A stretch of 64,000 bases of DNA, from assembly GCA_963843465.1 (NCBI GenBank), contig CAWJKP010000005.1, positions 558,001 to 622,000 of the forward strand, given 5' to 3'. Both the position numbers and the translations under genes were made by a program. Source of the stretch: CAWJKP01 sp963843465 (GTDB lineage Bacteria > Planctomycetota > Planctomycetia > Pirellulales > Thermoguttaceae). Positions 1 to 9,190 of this stretch are shown in pieces. The notes below the pieces were generated by a model that saw only the letters and a list, made by a program, of their open reading frames with translations, was not told the origin of the DNA and did no database searches. Position 1 is the first letter of the stretch; each line of letters opens with the position of its first letter.

Positions 1-1109
1 GGAGCCTTCGTCCTGGGTCCCGAGGTGAAGGACCTGGAACAGCGCATCGCCGCCTACTGCGGCGCCCAACATGCGGTCGCCTGCGCCTCGGGCAGCGATG
101 CCCTGCTGCTGGCCCTGATGGCCTTGGACGTTGGGCCGGGCGACGAGGTGATCGTTCCCAGCTTTACCTTCTTCGCCACGGCCAGCGCGATCACGCGGCT
201 GGGGGCCACCCCGGTCTTCGCCGACATCGACCCGGCCACCTTCAACGTCGATCCGGACAACGTCGCCCGACTCATCCGGCCCGCCACCAAGGCCATGATC
301 CCCGTCCATCTCTTCGGGCAGTGCGTGGATATGGAAGCGCTCGGGCGGGTCAGCAGAAGGTCGGGCGTGCCCGTGGTCGAGGATGCCGCTCAGGCGATCG
401 GGGCCGAGTTCGACGGCCGCCGGGCGGGCGCGATGGGCGAGATCGGCTGCCTGAGCTTCTATCCCACCAGAACCTCGGCGGAGCAGGCGACGGCGGCATG
501 CTCACCTCCAGCAGCGCCGACCTGGCCGACAAGCTTCAGCTCCTCCGCGGACACGGCATGAGGCCCCGCTATTACCACCGGGTGATCGGCGTGAACAGCC
601 GGCTGGACTCCTTCCAGGCCGCCGTGCTCAACGTCAAGCTGCCCTACCTCGATCGCTGGACCGAGATGCGGCAGGCCAACGCCCGGCGGTATCACGAGCT
701 GTTCTGCGAGGCCGGTCTGGACCGGATTCTCGGGCTGCCCGTCTGCGGGCCGCGGCGGAGGCACGTTTGGAACCAGTACGTGATCCGCGTACACGACCGC
801 AAGCGGGACCCGCTACGGCAGTTCCTCACCGACGCCAAGATCGGCAGCGAGATCTACTACCCGCTGGGACTGCACCAGCAGGAATGCTTCCGTTATCTGG
901 GCTACGCCCCCAAGGACCTGCCGGAGACCTTCCGCGCGGCCCAGGAGGTGCTGGCCCTGCCGATCTTCCCCGAGCTATCGGCCGAGGAGCAGCAATTCGT
1001 CGTCCAGCGGATCGCCGCCTTCTACCGCGGCGCGGCGCCCAGCCATGCGATCACCGGGCCGCACTTCCTCAAGCAGCCGCAGGGTCATGCTTGCGCTGAC
1101 AGCAAGTAG
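1..1109 (+). CDS. DegT/DnrJ/EryC1/StrS-family PLP aminotransferase, 5'-partial and frameshifted
   Basis: This is a sugar aminotransferase of the DegT/DnrJ/EryC1 family, which makes amino sugars for surface polysaccharide using PLP. Frame 1 is open from the first base (GAFVLGPEVKDLE), so the true start lies upstream of the window. Seen in order are ASGSDALLLAL, GDEVIVPSFTFFATASA, and PVVEDAAQAIGA with the PLP-nitrogen Asp. At 468-471 the frame moves from 1 to 3. Restoring one A turns ACCAGAACC into ACC-AAG-AAC and gives SFYPTKNLGGAGDGG, so the lost base hits the codon of the catalytic lysine. The rest is intact to TAG at 1109 (YHRVIGVNSRLDSFQAAVL, EIYYPLGLHQQECF). About 369 residues are visible, near full family length. 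The break is probably a read error but could be a real mutation. Confidence 0.85.
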   Translation, partial: SLRPGSRGEGPGTAHRRLLRRPTCGRLRLGQRCPAAGPDGLGRWAGRRGDRSQLYLLRHGQRDHAAGGHPGLRRHRPGHLQRRSGQRRPTHPARHQGHDPRPSLRAVRGYGSARAGQQKVGRARGRGCRSGDRGRVRRPPGGRDGRDRLPELLSHQNLGGAGDGGMLTSSSADLADKLQLLRGHGMRPRYYHRVIGVNSRLDSFQAAVLNVKLPYLDRWTEMRQANARRYHELFCEAGLDRILGLPVCGPRRRHVWNQYVIRVHDRKRDPLRQFLTDAKIGSEIYYPLGLHQQECFRYLGYAPKDLPETFRAAQEVLALPIFPELSAEEQQFVVQRIAAFYRGAAPSHAITGPHFLKQPQGHACADSK

Positions 1110-1197
1110 GGTGGACGCAACAGCTTCGGCGACCTAGAATTGGTGCGCAGGAAACCTGCGCAACGTGCCGAGTTGCACCACGAATGGGGGGGACGCG

Positions 1198-2522
1198 ATG
1201 CTTGTCAGACTTTTCGGACGCAATTTTCGCTCGTTCAAGACCAACTTCGAATTGTCGATGGTCGCGGCCGATCTCAAGCGGAAGGAGGATCGGGACCGGG
1301 GGGTAGTCGAAGTGCCCATCGCCGGCGCGGCCGAGCCTCTTCGGCTGTTGCGGAGCGTGGCCATCTACGGCGCCAACGCTTCGGGAAAATCGACGCTTCT
1401 GTTGGCCGCTCGAGCACTCAATTGGCTTGTCGCCGAATCCAGTGCCAAGTCCAAGCCGAGCGAAAAGATTCCCCCCTATGAGCCGTTCCTGCTGGACGAT
1501 GTTTCGCGAGTCGCGCCAGTCGAACTTGGCTGCGACGTGGTTCACGAGCAATCATTGTTGCGATATGAGATAAAACTCGAGGAAAAATCCGTCTTATGCG
1601 AAACGCTCACGCTCTTCGACGAAAACGGCGAGACCCGGCTTATTGATCGGAAGCCGTCCGGCGAAGTAGGCGGAGACCTCATTTCGCATGGCGAGGTGAA
1701 TCGGCTCTACGTCAAAGAGATGCAACCCAACGTGGCCGTGCTTTCGAAGTTAGCCCAGCACGGGCCGCGAAGAGGTCCGGAGTCCGTGCAGCCGTACTAT
1801 GCCGCGATCCGAGACGCGACACAGCCGAGGGACTACTCCAACGCCACAACATATCAAATTAAAATCGGAGACGTGGGGCGGGAGCGATTCGCCGACGATC
1901 CTAACTACCGCGAGTGGATCATGCGTCATCTTATACGGTCGGCCGATGTGGGGATTTCCGGCGTCGAGACCCGCCGCGTAAAGTTCACGATTCCCGATTT
2001 CGCTCGAGAACTACTTGCAAAGCCTGGCGACGGGCAAGGCCTGCCGGACGAAGGAGTCGTGGTCTCGTTCGTACATGAGGGAATATCGAGCCAAGCCATT
2101 GATTCTTCCGCTAACGCTTCGGTGGAATCCTCCGGAACGAGGAAGCTCTTCAACCTGGCGGCTGACTGGTGGCGCTGGCCAACGACCCTATCACCATTTT
2201 CGCGGATGAACTCAGTGCGAGCATCCATCCCCGATTACTCGACAGCCTAATCCGAGCCGTCAACGATGTCCCGAATGACCGTCTTCGGTCTCAGTTGATC
2301 TTCGCCACGCACGACACGACGCTCCTTGAGGGTCGGGATGGGTTGCCACCGGCGCTGCGCCGGGACCAGGTCTATTTCACGAAGAAGGACTCGCAGGGGG
2401 CCTCGGAGTTCTATTCGCTCACGGAATTCAAAAACGAAGCACGGAGCGTCCACAATATCCGCAAGCGTTACCTGTCTGGCCTCTATGGAGCGATTCCTTC
2501 GCCGGCGGATCTCTCGTTATGA
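1198..2522 (+). CDS. RloA/AbiLi-like AAA_15 ATPase, frameshifted
   Basis: This is an ABC/SMC-like AAA_15 ATPase, the first gene of a two-gene RloA/RloB (AbiL-like) phage-defence pair. ATG at 1198 follows a G-rich SD-like stretch; an in-frame ATG at 1165 is less likely. Seen are a Walker A motif GANASGKS near residue 60, a signature-like SSGTRKLF, Walker B ITIFADEL and an H-loop FATHDTTLL. The frame breaks at 2170-2173. Restoring one G (TGGTGGGCGCTGG) joins AADW to WALANDPITIFADEL. About 441 residues when repaired, usual for the family. The stop TGA (2520-2522) overlaps the ATG of the next gene, so the two are translationally coupled. The defence role is inferred from the family and the partner. 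Confidence 0.82.
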
Positions 2523-3190
2523 GCAACCGCGGCAAGCCGAAGAAGCCGTTGTCTAAGGCGACCGCGGCGTTGCTGGAACAGCTCCGCCGGCGCCACGGTG
2601 AGCGGGATTTGGAAAAACGCTTCTTGATCGTTTGCGAAGACGGCAAGTCAGCGCCGAACTATTTCGAGGCATTGAAGAAACACTTCAAGCTCTCCGCTGC
2701 CTCGATCGAAATCGCGGGCAGCGCGGGTCATACCCAGCCGGCTCAAGTCGTCGCACGAGCCGTTGAAATCAAAAAGAGCGCCGCTTCGCCGGACAGCGGC
2801 ACGGTGCCGTTTGAACAGGTCTGGTGCGTGATCGACGGGGACTATGGCCATAAGATCGCTAACGCGCAAAGCAAGGCGACGGCGAATGCAATCGAACTCG
2901 CCGTCTCCACCAAGTGCTTTGAATACTGGGTCCTGCTGCACTTCGAGGAATACGACAAATCGACCATCGATTGCGATGCTCTCGTCAGTACGTTGCGGAA
3001 CAAACATCTTCCTCAGTATACGAAGGGCAAGTGCGATTTCAGTTCGATCGTTCTGCATGTGCGCGATGCCTGTGCACGAGCCGAAAAGCTGCGAAGGCCG
3101 GGCATCGCACGAGGTGATCTTCCGGAAGACCAAAACCCGTGCAGCGAAGTCTACCAGTTGGCGAACGCAATACTCGGCGCACTTCCCTGA
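2519..3190 (+). CDS. RloB/AbiLii-like TOPRIM nuclease-type protein
   Basis: This is a RloB-family protein with a TOPRIM-like fold and the partner of the preceding ATPase. Seen are FLIVCEDGKSAPNYFEALKK near residue 37 (the TOPRIM glutamate is in CEDGK), VWCVIDGDYGHK near residue 102 (the DxD acidic pair), and CFEYWVLLHFEEYD, the RloB C-terminal signature. It is 223 residues, near family size. It starts with an ATGA overlap on the ATPase stop. In abortive-infection systems of this kind the ATPase is thought to sense infection and the TOPRIM protein to act as effector; that role is inferred here. Confidence 0.85.
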   Translation: MSNRGKPKKPLSKATAALLEQLRRRHGERDLEKRFLIVCEDGKSAPNYFEALKKHFKLSAASIEIAGSAGHTQPAQVVARAVEIKKSAASPDSGTVPFEQVWCVIDGDYGHKIANAQSKATANAIELAVSTKCFEYWVLLHFEEYDKSTIDCDALVSTLRNKHLPQYTKGKCDFSSIVLHVRDACARAEKLRRPGIARGDLPEDQNPCSEVYQLANAILGALP

Positions 3191-3283
3191 CGCGACTGAA
3201 CAGCAGAAGACGGGCAAAACTGCGTCTTCCAGCCGGCGCGGCACCGCCGCCGGAGAGTCGCTTCGACCCTTTTGCCTTGCCAT

Positions 3284-3871
3284 TCATCGCGTATCCTCCT
3301 GGCCAGCGTGGAAACCAATTCGCGGGCGAGGGGGTGCCGGCGGAGGTTCCATCAGGCGGCGAATCGCGGCCACCAAGGACTGGATGGCCGCGTCGTGGCT
3401 GCCCACTTTCCGTTCCAACTCGGCAACCTTCCCGGCCAGTTCCTTATGGGTGGAGAGCAATTCGCGCAGTTTGACAAAAGCCCTTACCACGTAAACACTT
3501 ACTTCAATTGCTCGGGGCGTGTTCAATACGCTGGCCGCCATGATCGCCCCGTGCTCGGTGAAAGCGTAGGGGAGGTAACGCACGTTGCGTTTGGATGCGG
3601 TCGCATTTTGCGACCGCATGGAGCGGGGCGGGACGGAGGTGGTCACAGTTTGTGACCGCATCCCGTCGGCTTCGTCGATGGTGAGCCGAAACATGAAGTC
3701 GGCGGGAAAACGGTCCAGATTCCGCTTGACCTGCTCGTTCAGCCGCTTGGTGGTAGTCCCATAAAGCGCGGCCAAGTCGGCGTCCAGCATCGCTCGCTGC
3801 CCGCGAATCAGCAAAATGCACGGCTCGATCCGGTCCACCAGGACGACTTCGCTTCGTCGCTCCTTGCCCAT
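3284..3871 (-). CDS. ORF6N domain protein
   Basis: This is an ORF6N (KilA-N-type) DNA-binding protein of 195 residues. The N-terminus reads ILLIRGQRAMLDADLAALYG, then LNEQVKRNLDRFPADFMFRL and YAFTEHGAIMAASVL, the ORF6N signature. A predicted coiled-coil follows (LLSTHKELAGKVAELERKVG) with a short proline-rich tail. Such genes come from phage antirepressors but are common and scattered in bacterial chromosomes. It converges with the RloAB pair and is not part of that operon. Its target is unknown. Confidence 0.85.
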   Translation of the reverse strand: MGKERRSEVVLVDRIEPCILLIRGQRAMLDADLAALYGTTTKRLNEQVKRNLDRFPADFMFRLTIDEADGMRSQTVTTSVPPRSMRSQNATASKRNVRYLPYAFTEHGAIMAASVLNTPRAIEVSVYVVRAFVKLRELLSTHKELAGKVAELERKVGSHDAAIQSLVAAIRRLMEPPPAPPRPRIGFHAGQEDTR

Positions 3872-3988
3872 TCCCCCGCCCCTGCCAAAGCGGCCTGCGG
3901 AAAAGCGTTATTCCCAGTTCGCGGAACGCCACGGAGGGCGTTCCCTACAGTAGCGAGGATGCCTTATCGTAGAGTCGCCAGCGGCTCT

Positions 3989-5092
3989 CTACCTGAGCCC
4001 CGGCCCGGCAGGCGGCACGCCGATGATCGACCGAGGCGAGGTCGCGCGGGCGGCCATGTAACGCCGCAGCAGATCATAGGTGGCGCGGAACTCGGGTCGA
4101 TCGGTCAGGCCCCGGTACTGAGGCGACTGGGCCACGATGTCGTAGTGCTGGAGCACGACGGCCATCTCCGGATCGCTCGGCTGGCGGTCGGCCGCGAAGA
4201 GATCGGCGGGCATGGCCAGGTACTTCCCCCAGCGATCGTCCAACATCGGCCGCAGACTGGCGGACGCGGCGCGCAAGTCACGCCGGATCGCCTCCAGATC
4301 CGGCGACGGGGCAAGTGGTTGCGGGGCCATCGCGGGCGGACCGAACCCGGGCGGCACGCCGGCCGGCGCGACGGGAGCCACGGCCACCGCCGGCCCGGCC
4401 GGACCGCCCGGTCCCGCATAGTTGTTGATCCGCCTCAAGAGCTGCACGGCCGGCGTGGGCAGGGTGATCGAGGCCCCCGGCTGGGCCAGCGGCGGCGCCG
4501 GCAGCGCGTAAAAGGCCGTGTTCGAGAGCGGATCGACCTGCACCACCGAGCCGTCCAGCGCCACGCCCGCAAACAGTCCCCGGCTGCGGGAATAGGAGAG
4601 GATCTCCGCCCGCAGGGTCGTATCGGTCGCAGCACTGGCGTCGCGTCCGACGGGCCCGGCGGCGGCAGAAATGTCGGCGCCCAGGGTCAGTTTGCCCCGC
4701 AGCAGACCGCTGATACTCCTGCCGGTCTTGAAGACCAGCACCAGGTCGGTTGCCTGGAGCCCGGCTTGAAAGCCGACGTTTCCGCCAGTGATCGAGATGA
4801 ATTGCGGCGGCTGCCAGGTGCCGGTCTGGTCCCTGACCAACAGCACGCCCCGCCCGTGCCGCACGCCGACGATGAATCCGCCCTTGAGCAGGTCGGGAAC
4901 GATGGCCACGCCCTGGCAATGGGCAAGCAGCGACAGCGGGATGCTGCGGCCGGGCATGGCCATCACCTCGTCCAATACCGTGGACGACGCATTCACCACG
5001 TCCGTCTCATAGGTTTGGGCCACCAGCGGCAATGCCGGCAGGCCGATCAACAGCGGGAGCAACAGGGCAATGCAAGCAGCCGACGTCTTCAT
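3989..5092 (-). CDS. Secreted SYLF (Ysc84-like) lipid-binding protein
   Basis: The start at 5092 gives a signal peptide (MKTSAACIALLLPLLIGLPA, cut after VAQ) and has an SD-like GAGGAG upstream; the longer frame to 5176 has no signal. The mature protein carries a SYLF domain, known to bind phosphoinositides or lipids: LAHCQGVAIVPDLLKGGFIVG, GGNVGFQAGLQATDLVLVF, SGLLRGKLTLGADIS and ILSYSRSRGLFAGVALDG. The C-terminal third is Pro/Ala-rich (VAVAPVAPAGVPP) and then charged and unassigned. 367 residues. Probably periplasmic or envelope-bound. It stands alone on the minus strand. Confidence 0.82.
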   Translation of the reverse strand: MKTSAACIALLLPLLIGLPALPLVAQTYETDVVNASSTVLDEVMAMPGRSIPLSLLAHCQGVAIVPDLLKGGFIVGVRHGRGVLLVRDQTGTWQPPQFISITGGNVGFQAGLQATDLVLVFKTGRSISGLLRGKLTLGADISAAAGPVGRDASAATDTTLRAEILSYSRSRGLFAGVALDGSVVQVDPLSNTAFYALPAPPLAQPGASITLPTPAVQLLRRINNYAGPGGPAGPAVAVAPVAPAGVPPGFGPPAMAPQPLAPSPDLEAIRRDLRAASASLRPMLDDRWGKYLAMPADLFAADRQPSDPEMAVVLQHYDIVAQSPQYRGLTDRPEFRATYDLLRRYMAARATSPRSIIGVPPAGPGLR

Positions 5093-5228
5093 GACCGACA
5101 GCTCCTCAGGAAAAGCAGCTTTATGGGGGTGAGTCCAAAATCGCCAGACATTACGGTTCCATTGCGGGGCTGGCACGCCGCACGCGGGATTCTACCGCGA
5201 ACAGGCCCTTTCCTCCAACCGCGGTTTG

Positions 5229-5361
5229 TTAGGAGTTAGAAGTTAGGAGTTAGGAGTTAGAAGTTAGGAGTTAGAAGTCAGAAGTTGGCTGTACCACCAT
5301 TAGGGGCAGGAAAGACGCACGTTCGTCTATTCTAACTCCTAACTTCTAACTCCTAACTCCT
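5229..5361. repeat. Inverted simple-repeat arms (GTTAGGA/GTTAGAA)
   Basis: A run of GTTAGGA and GTTAGAA heptamers lies at 5229-5283, and its reverse complement (CTAACTCCTAACTTC) lies at 5331-5361. The two arms can pair across about 50 bases. The pair sits between two minus-strand genes, downstream of one and upstream of the other. The same heptamers recur at 6918 and 7121. Confidence 0.8.
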
Positions 5362-5363
5362 TT

Positions 5364-6329
5364 CTACGGCAGCAGATGCCGGCTCAATTCCTGGAAGGAG
5401 AAGGTGGCCTTGAAGCGGGCATCGATGGAGCGGGCCTGGGCCCGCAGGTCGGCCGGCGAGAGACGCTCTGGGGACAACGTGGCGGCCACAATCAGGTTAT
5501 CCGTCTGCATCCGGAAGACGTAGACTTGGCCGAAAGCGGTGCGGATGTTGCGGATGTCGGCCTCGGTGGTCGGCTGGCGGTTGAGGTTGAAAACCACCAG
5601 CCCTTGGGGCCTGAGCTTCTCTTGGAGGCGCTTGTAGAACTGCTCGGTTTTCATCGCCAGCGGCATGCCGGTGGAGTCCGTCTCGGCGGCCGGCTTGAGA
5701 AAGGCGTCGAGGTAGATGACGTCGTAGCGTTTGTCGGTCGTTTCCAGGTACTTCCGCCCGTCGGCCGTGATAACGTCGATCTTTCCTCCGCTGCGGACCT
5801 CGAAGTACTTGTCGGCCACCGCGACCACGGCCGGGTCGATCTCCACGACGTCGACCGTCACCTCGGGGTCGTAGTGCGCGAGGAAGTGGACCATGGCCCC
5901 GCCCCCCAGGCCGACAATCAAGACCCGCTCTTGCTTGGGCTGAAAAAGATAGCTGGTGAACATGAACTTCACGTACGTCACCAGCATCTCGTGCGGCTTC
6001 TTCAAATTGACCATCGACTCCTCGACCTCCTCCCCGTTGTCACGCACAAACAACAGCGTGCGGACGCTCCCCTGCCGCTTGACGCGGATGTGGGAGAATT
6101 CGGAGGTCGTTTCGAACTCGATGTTCCGGCCGGGCTTGGCCGCCCGCGCCGGACCGGCGGCCAAGAGCGGGCCGCTTGCGCCGGCAACCACCGCCAGGGC
6201 GGCCAGCAGGAGCAAGCGCGGGCGCCGGGGCTGGCTTGCCCGGCAGTGCGGATAGCACGGTGGGCCAAGCCAACCGCGGCACTCGTTTTCCTGCCTCTTG
6301 CACGAAAGCGCGGAAAAGTCGGATTGCAT
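5364..6329 (-). CDS. Spermidine synthase-like methyltransferase-fold protein, exported
   Basis: This is a spermine/spermidine synthase-domain protein. ATG at 6329 avoids overlap with the upstream gene, whose stop is at 6335. The N-terminus has a hydrophobic stretch (LLLLAALAVVAGASGPLLAA) that looks like a signal or anchor. The core shows RVLIVGLGGGAMVHFLAHY (SAM/dcSAM glycine loop), VDVVEIDPAVV (acidic ribose binder), VITADGRKYL and YDVIYLDAF. 321 residues. Many such exported SpeE-like proteins are not true polyamine synthases, so the substrate is uncertain. It is coupled to the gene upstream by a 5-bp gap. Confidence 0.8.
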   Translation of the reverse strand: MQSDFSALSCKRQENECRGWLGPPCYPHCRASQPRRPRLLLLAALAVVAGASGPLLAAGPARAAKPGRNIEFETTSEFSHIRVKRQGSVRTLLFVRDNGEEVEESMVNLKKPHEMLVTYVKFMFTSYLFQPKQERVLIVGLGGGAMVHFLAHYDPEVTVDVVEIDPAVVAVADKYFEVRSGGKIDVITADGRKYLETTDKRYDVIYLDAFLKPAAETDSTGMPLAMKTEQFYKRLQEKLRPQGLVVFNLNRQPTTEADIRNIRTAFGQVYVFRMQTDNLIVAATLSPERLSPADLRAQARSIDARFKATFSFQELSRHLLP

Positions 6330-6334
6330 GTCAG

Positions 6335-6913
6335 TCAATCCCGAGGAAAATACTGGCCCTCGGCGTAGCCCCAAGCGTCGCCGCAGACGTGGACCACGGG
6401 TATATAATCCACGTGGTGCCGCTGCCACCGCATACCCGTTTCCACGTCGTAGATCGCAGGCATGCCGGCCGTGCGGTCCAGGGTCCATCGGTTGTCGGCG
6501 TCCAGTTTGACGAACACGATCCGCCCCTGGCTGAAGACCTCTTGAGCCAGATCCTTATCGACCTCGCGGAGCCGCTTCAGGCGTTCCTCCTCGGGCGCGG
6601 TCAGATCGAATCGCGCCGCTTCCTGGACCGTTCCCGGCCCATAGGCGTTCCAAAACTGCCGGTCAGCTCGGAGATAACTCCAGACCCGGCGCTGCAACCG
6701 CGGGCTGAAATGATTGTAGACGCAGCCCACCTTCATTTGCTGCGGGGCAATGGGCACCAGGCTATTGCCGACCGGGTCCCACCGCAAGATCACCTCGGGA
6801 CCGTACAACGGGCCTTGTAGCCCGTCCGCCGCCAGGCGGCCTGGAAACACCATTCCGGAAAGCACTGCCAGCGCCAAGGCCGGCAGCCATCGCACCGTTG
6901 TTGGAGATTTCAT
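6335..6913 (-). CDS. Hypothetical secreted protein
   Basis: 192 residues with a signal peptide (MKSPTTVRWLPALALAVLSG, then FPGRLAADG). I do not recognise the family. Visible pieces are GCVYNHFSPRLQRRVWSYL, a charged helix EEERLKRLREVDKDLAQE, and an aromatic C-terminus with HVCGDAWGYAEGQYF. It lies 5 bp upstream of the spermidine synthase-like gene on the same strand, so they probably form an operon and act in the envelope. Confidence 0.7.
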   Translation of the reverse strand: MKSPTTVRWLPALALAVLSGMVFPGRLAADGLQGPLYGPEVILRWDPVGNSLVPIAPQQMKVGCVYNHFSPRLQRRVWSYLRADRQFWNAYGPGTVQEAARFDLTAPEEERLKRLREVDKDLAQEVFSQGRIVFVKLDADNRWTLDRTAGMPAIYDVETGMRWQRHHVDYIPVVHVCGDAWGYAEGQYFPRD

Positions 6914-6917
6914 TGGG

Positions 6918-7156
6918 CGTCAGGAGTTAGGAGTTAGAAGTTAGGAGTTAGAAGTTACGGGGTCGCATTCGTTTGGCCGTTGGCGTGCAAGGGACGCCGC
7001 ATGTAGCGCATCGTAATTCGGCCCGCAACACTTTCCATCACCCGCATGTGGGGTTAGGGTTGATCGCCTGGGGAGAGACCTACCTCCTGTGACTGACAGT
7101 GCCAACCCAACTCGGGGCAGTCTCCTAGCTCCTAACTCCTAACTCCAACTCCTAGC
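6918..7156. repeat. Second pair of inverted GTTAGGA-type arms
   Basis: The same heptamers as at 5229 appear at 6918-6957, with the reverse-complement run (CTAGCTCCTAACTCCTAACT) at 7121-7156. The 160 bases between hold no gene. The right arm runs into the stop end of the ParA-like gene. Confidence 0.75.
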
Positions 7157-7934
7157 TGAGAATCTCCCGGGCCAACTGCCGGTAGTCCTCGGCGCCGTGG
7201 GAGGCCGGGGCGTACTGGAAGATCGATTGGCCGAAACTGGGGGCCTCCGCCAGGCGGATGTTGCGGCGGATCCGCGTCTGGAAGGTGCGGGCGTGCATCC
7301 AGGGCGAACGGTCGCTCCGCGCACGGCGAAAGAACTCCTCCACGTCGTCGCTGACCTCGGAGGCCAGCCGGGTCGCCGCATCGTACATGCAAAGGATCAC
7401 GCCGCTCAGCTTGAGCTTGTTGTTCAGTCGCCGGGCGACCAGCTCGATGGTCTCCAGCAGCTTGCCGAGGCCGTGCAGGGCGAGGAAATGGGGCTGCAAG
7501 GGAATGAACACCTCCTCCACGGCCGCCAGGGCGTTGAGCGTCAGCACGCCCAGCGAGGGAGGGCAGTCGATGAACAGATAGTCGAACTCCATCGGGTCTT
7601 CCGCGAGCTTGTCGCGGAGGATCACCTCGCGGCCGACAACCCCCGCCAACTCGAATTCGGCCGCCGCCAGGTCCAAATGCGAGCCGACGACCCAGAGGTT
7701 CTCGTCCACGTGCCGGCGGACGTCGGCCAGCCGCGAGTCGCCGACCAGCACGTCGTAGATCGAGGGCCCTTCCAATTGCGGCTCGATGCCGAAGTGCAGC
7801 GAGGCATGGGCTTGCGGGTCGAGGTCGATCAGGCAAACCCGCTGCCCGGTGGCCGCGATCGCCGCGCTGAGGTTGACGGCCGTGGTGGTCTTCCCCACAC
7901 CCCCTTTTTGGTTCATGATGGCGATCGAACGCAT
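7152..7934 (-). CDS. ParA/Soj-family ATPase
   Basis: This is a ParA-type deviant Walker ATPase of 260 residues. ATG at 7934 places IAIMNQKGGVGKTTTAVNL at the N-terminus, the deviant Walker A with its signature lysine (KGGVGKTT). Further on are VCLIDLDPQAHASLHFG (A' motif) and YLFIDCPPSLGVLTLNAL (Walker B). In-frame codons upstream to 8006 lie in intergenic repeat sequence. No parB or parS-like gene is adjacent, so it may act in chromosome or protein positioning. This is not the mobile element's own ParA. Confidence 0.9.
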   Translation of the reverse strand: MRSIAIMNQKGGVGKTTTAVNLSAAIAATGQRVCLIDLDPQAHASLHFGIEPQLEGPSIYDVLVGDSRLADVRRHVDENLWVVGSHLDLAAAEFELAGVVGREVILRDKLAEDPMEFDYLFIDCPPSLGVLTLNALAAVEEVFIPLQPHFLALHGLGKLLETIELVARRLNNKLKLSGVILCMYDAATRLASEVSDDVEEFFRRARSDRSPWMHARTFQTRIRRNIRLAEAPSFGQSIFQYAPASHGAEDYRQLAREILS

Positions 7935-8027
7935 GGGACCGATTATAGGTTCCCGTGGCGCATCGACAAGACGAGTAGGGTGGGACAAGCTCGCGTGAGC
8001 GAGCACCGGCCCACCAAGAGAGAGTGG

Positions 8028-8113
8028 TCAGTGGCTAGTGGTCAGTGGCTAGTGGTCGGAACCGGCAGAGCCCAATATCTTCTGCCACTGACCACTAGCC
8101 ACTGACCACTGCT
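8028..8113. repeat. Inverted GTGGTCAGTGGCTA repeat arms
   Basis: GTGGTCAGTGGCTA-type units at 8028-8059 face their reverse complement (CACTGACCACTAGCC) at 8091-8113. A related pair is at 16462-16491 and 16583-16597. The arms lie between ParA and the rhamnose reductase and may form a long hairpin. Confidence 0.75.
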
Positions 8114-8196
8114 GGTGGGCCGGCGGCCGCCAAGGCGGCCTTGTCCCACCCTACGATTGTCGCACCCTACGATTGCCGGGCGAACTGAAGTTCGCC

Positions 8197-9057
8197 CTAC
8201 GACGATCGCAGATGCTCCGCCAGGGCCTCTTGCCAGGCGGGCATGGGGGGAGCGCCAGGCAGGGCGTGATACTTGCCCGTGTCGAGCACGCTGTACGCCG
8301 GCCGGGGCGAGGCCGCGCCGTACTGGGCCGTGCTGATCGGTTCCAGCGAGACCGCCAGGCCGGCCTGGCGGAAAATCTCCGCGGCAAAGTCGTACCAGGT
8401 GGTCGCTCCCGCGTTGACCACGTGGCACAGACCAAAAGCCCCGCTGTCCAACAGGAAGCAGATCGCACGGGCGAGGTGCGGGACGTAGGTCGGCGTGCAG
8501 TGTTGATCGGCCACCACGCGGAGTTGCTTTCCCTGGCGTCCAAGCCGGAGCATGGTCGCCACGAAGTTGCCGGCCGAGCGGGGCGCCGCGGGGCCGTACA
8601 GTCCGCAGGTGCGGACGATCAGATGCTTCGCCCACTCGGCCGCGCGGCGCTCCCCTTCGAGCTTGCTCCACGCATAGACGCCCTGCGGGCCGGGCTCGTC
8701 GCTCTCCCGATAGGGAGTCCGGCGGGCCGCATCGCCGCCGAAAACGTAGTCCGTGCTGATCTGGACCAGCGGGCAGTCCAGCTCGCGGCAGACCTCCGCC
8801 AGGTGCCCAACGCCCTGGGCGTTGATCGCCCGGCAGAGATCGGCCTCCTCCTCCGCCTTGTCGACCTTGGTATAGGCCGCCGTATTGATCAGGGCGTCCG
8901 GCCGGAGATCCGCCAGGGCCGCCCGTACGCTCTTCGCATCCGTGAGGTCCAACGCCGGCACGTCCAGCCCAAGAGCACGGCGGCCAAGTTGCCGGCAGAG
9001 CTCGCTGCCCAGTTGACCTTCCGCGCCGGTGACGGCGATCCGCAGGTAGTGGCTCAT
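8197..9057 (-). CDS. rfbD: dTDP-4-dehydrorhamnose reductase (RmlD/RfbD)
   Basis: This is an extended short-chain reductase that makes dTDP-L-rhamnose from dTDP-4-keto-rhamnose with NAD(P)H. Seen are the nucleotide loop VTGAEGQLGSELCRQLG, INTAAYTKVDKAEEE (the RmlD signature), ISTDYVFGGD (catalytic Thr/Asp region), YAWSKLEGE (YxxxK) and IVRTCGLYG. 286 residues, usual length. It lies on the minus strand with a palindromic repeat directly upstream. It fits the sugar and glycosyltransferase genes elsewhere in region 1. Confidence 0.92.
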   Translation of the reverse strand: MSHYLRIAVTGAEGQLGSELCRQLGRRALGLDVPALDLTDAKSVRAALADLRPDALINTAAYTKVDKAEEEADLCRAINAQGVGHLAEVCRELDCPLVQISTDYVFGGDAARRTPYRESDEPGPQGVYAWSKLEGERRAAEWAKHLIVRTCGLYGPAAPRSAGNFVATMLRLGRQGKQLRVVADQHCTPTYVPHLARAICFLLDSGAFGLCHVVNAGATTWYDFAAEIFRQAGLAVSLEPISTAQYGAASPRPAYSVLDTGKYHALPGAPPMPAWQEALAEHLRSS

Positions 9058-9068
9058 GTCCGCTTGGG

Positions 9069-9121
9069 GTACTCCTCACGCTCCGCGTGAGGAAATGCGT
9101 CACGCGGAGCGTGACGAGTAC
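9069..9121. repeat. Double-palindrome intergenic element, copy 1
   Basis: GTACTCCTCACGCTCCGCG opens the element and CGCGGAGCGTGACGAGTAC closes it. Each arm is itself a small palindrome (CACGCTCCGCGTG), so the element can fold as one long stem or as two hairpins. Other copies are at 19823-19884 and 21014-21065. Here it sits just upstream of rfbD. Confidence 0.85.
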
Positions 9122-9190
9122 GGTTCTTGTCTCTTGCAACCGGGGTCTTGTAGACTATGATGGTCTTTATTCTAACGTGGAGAATCTCCC

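Noticed and set aside
3959..5239. Plus-strand frame of 426 codons
   Set aside because: Antisense to the SYLF gene; its Arg/Gly/His-rich text is a GC shadow.
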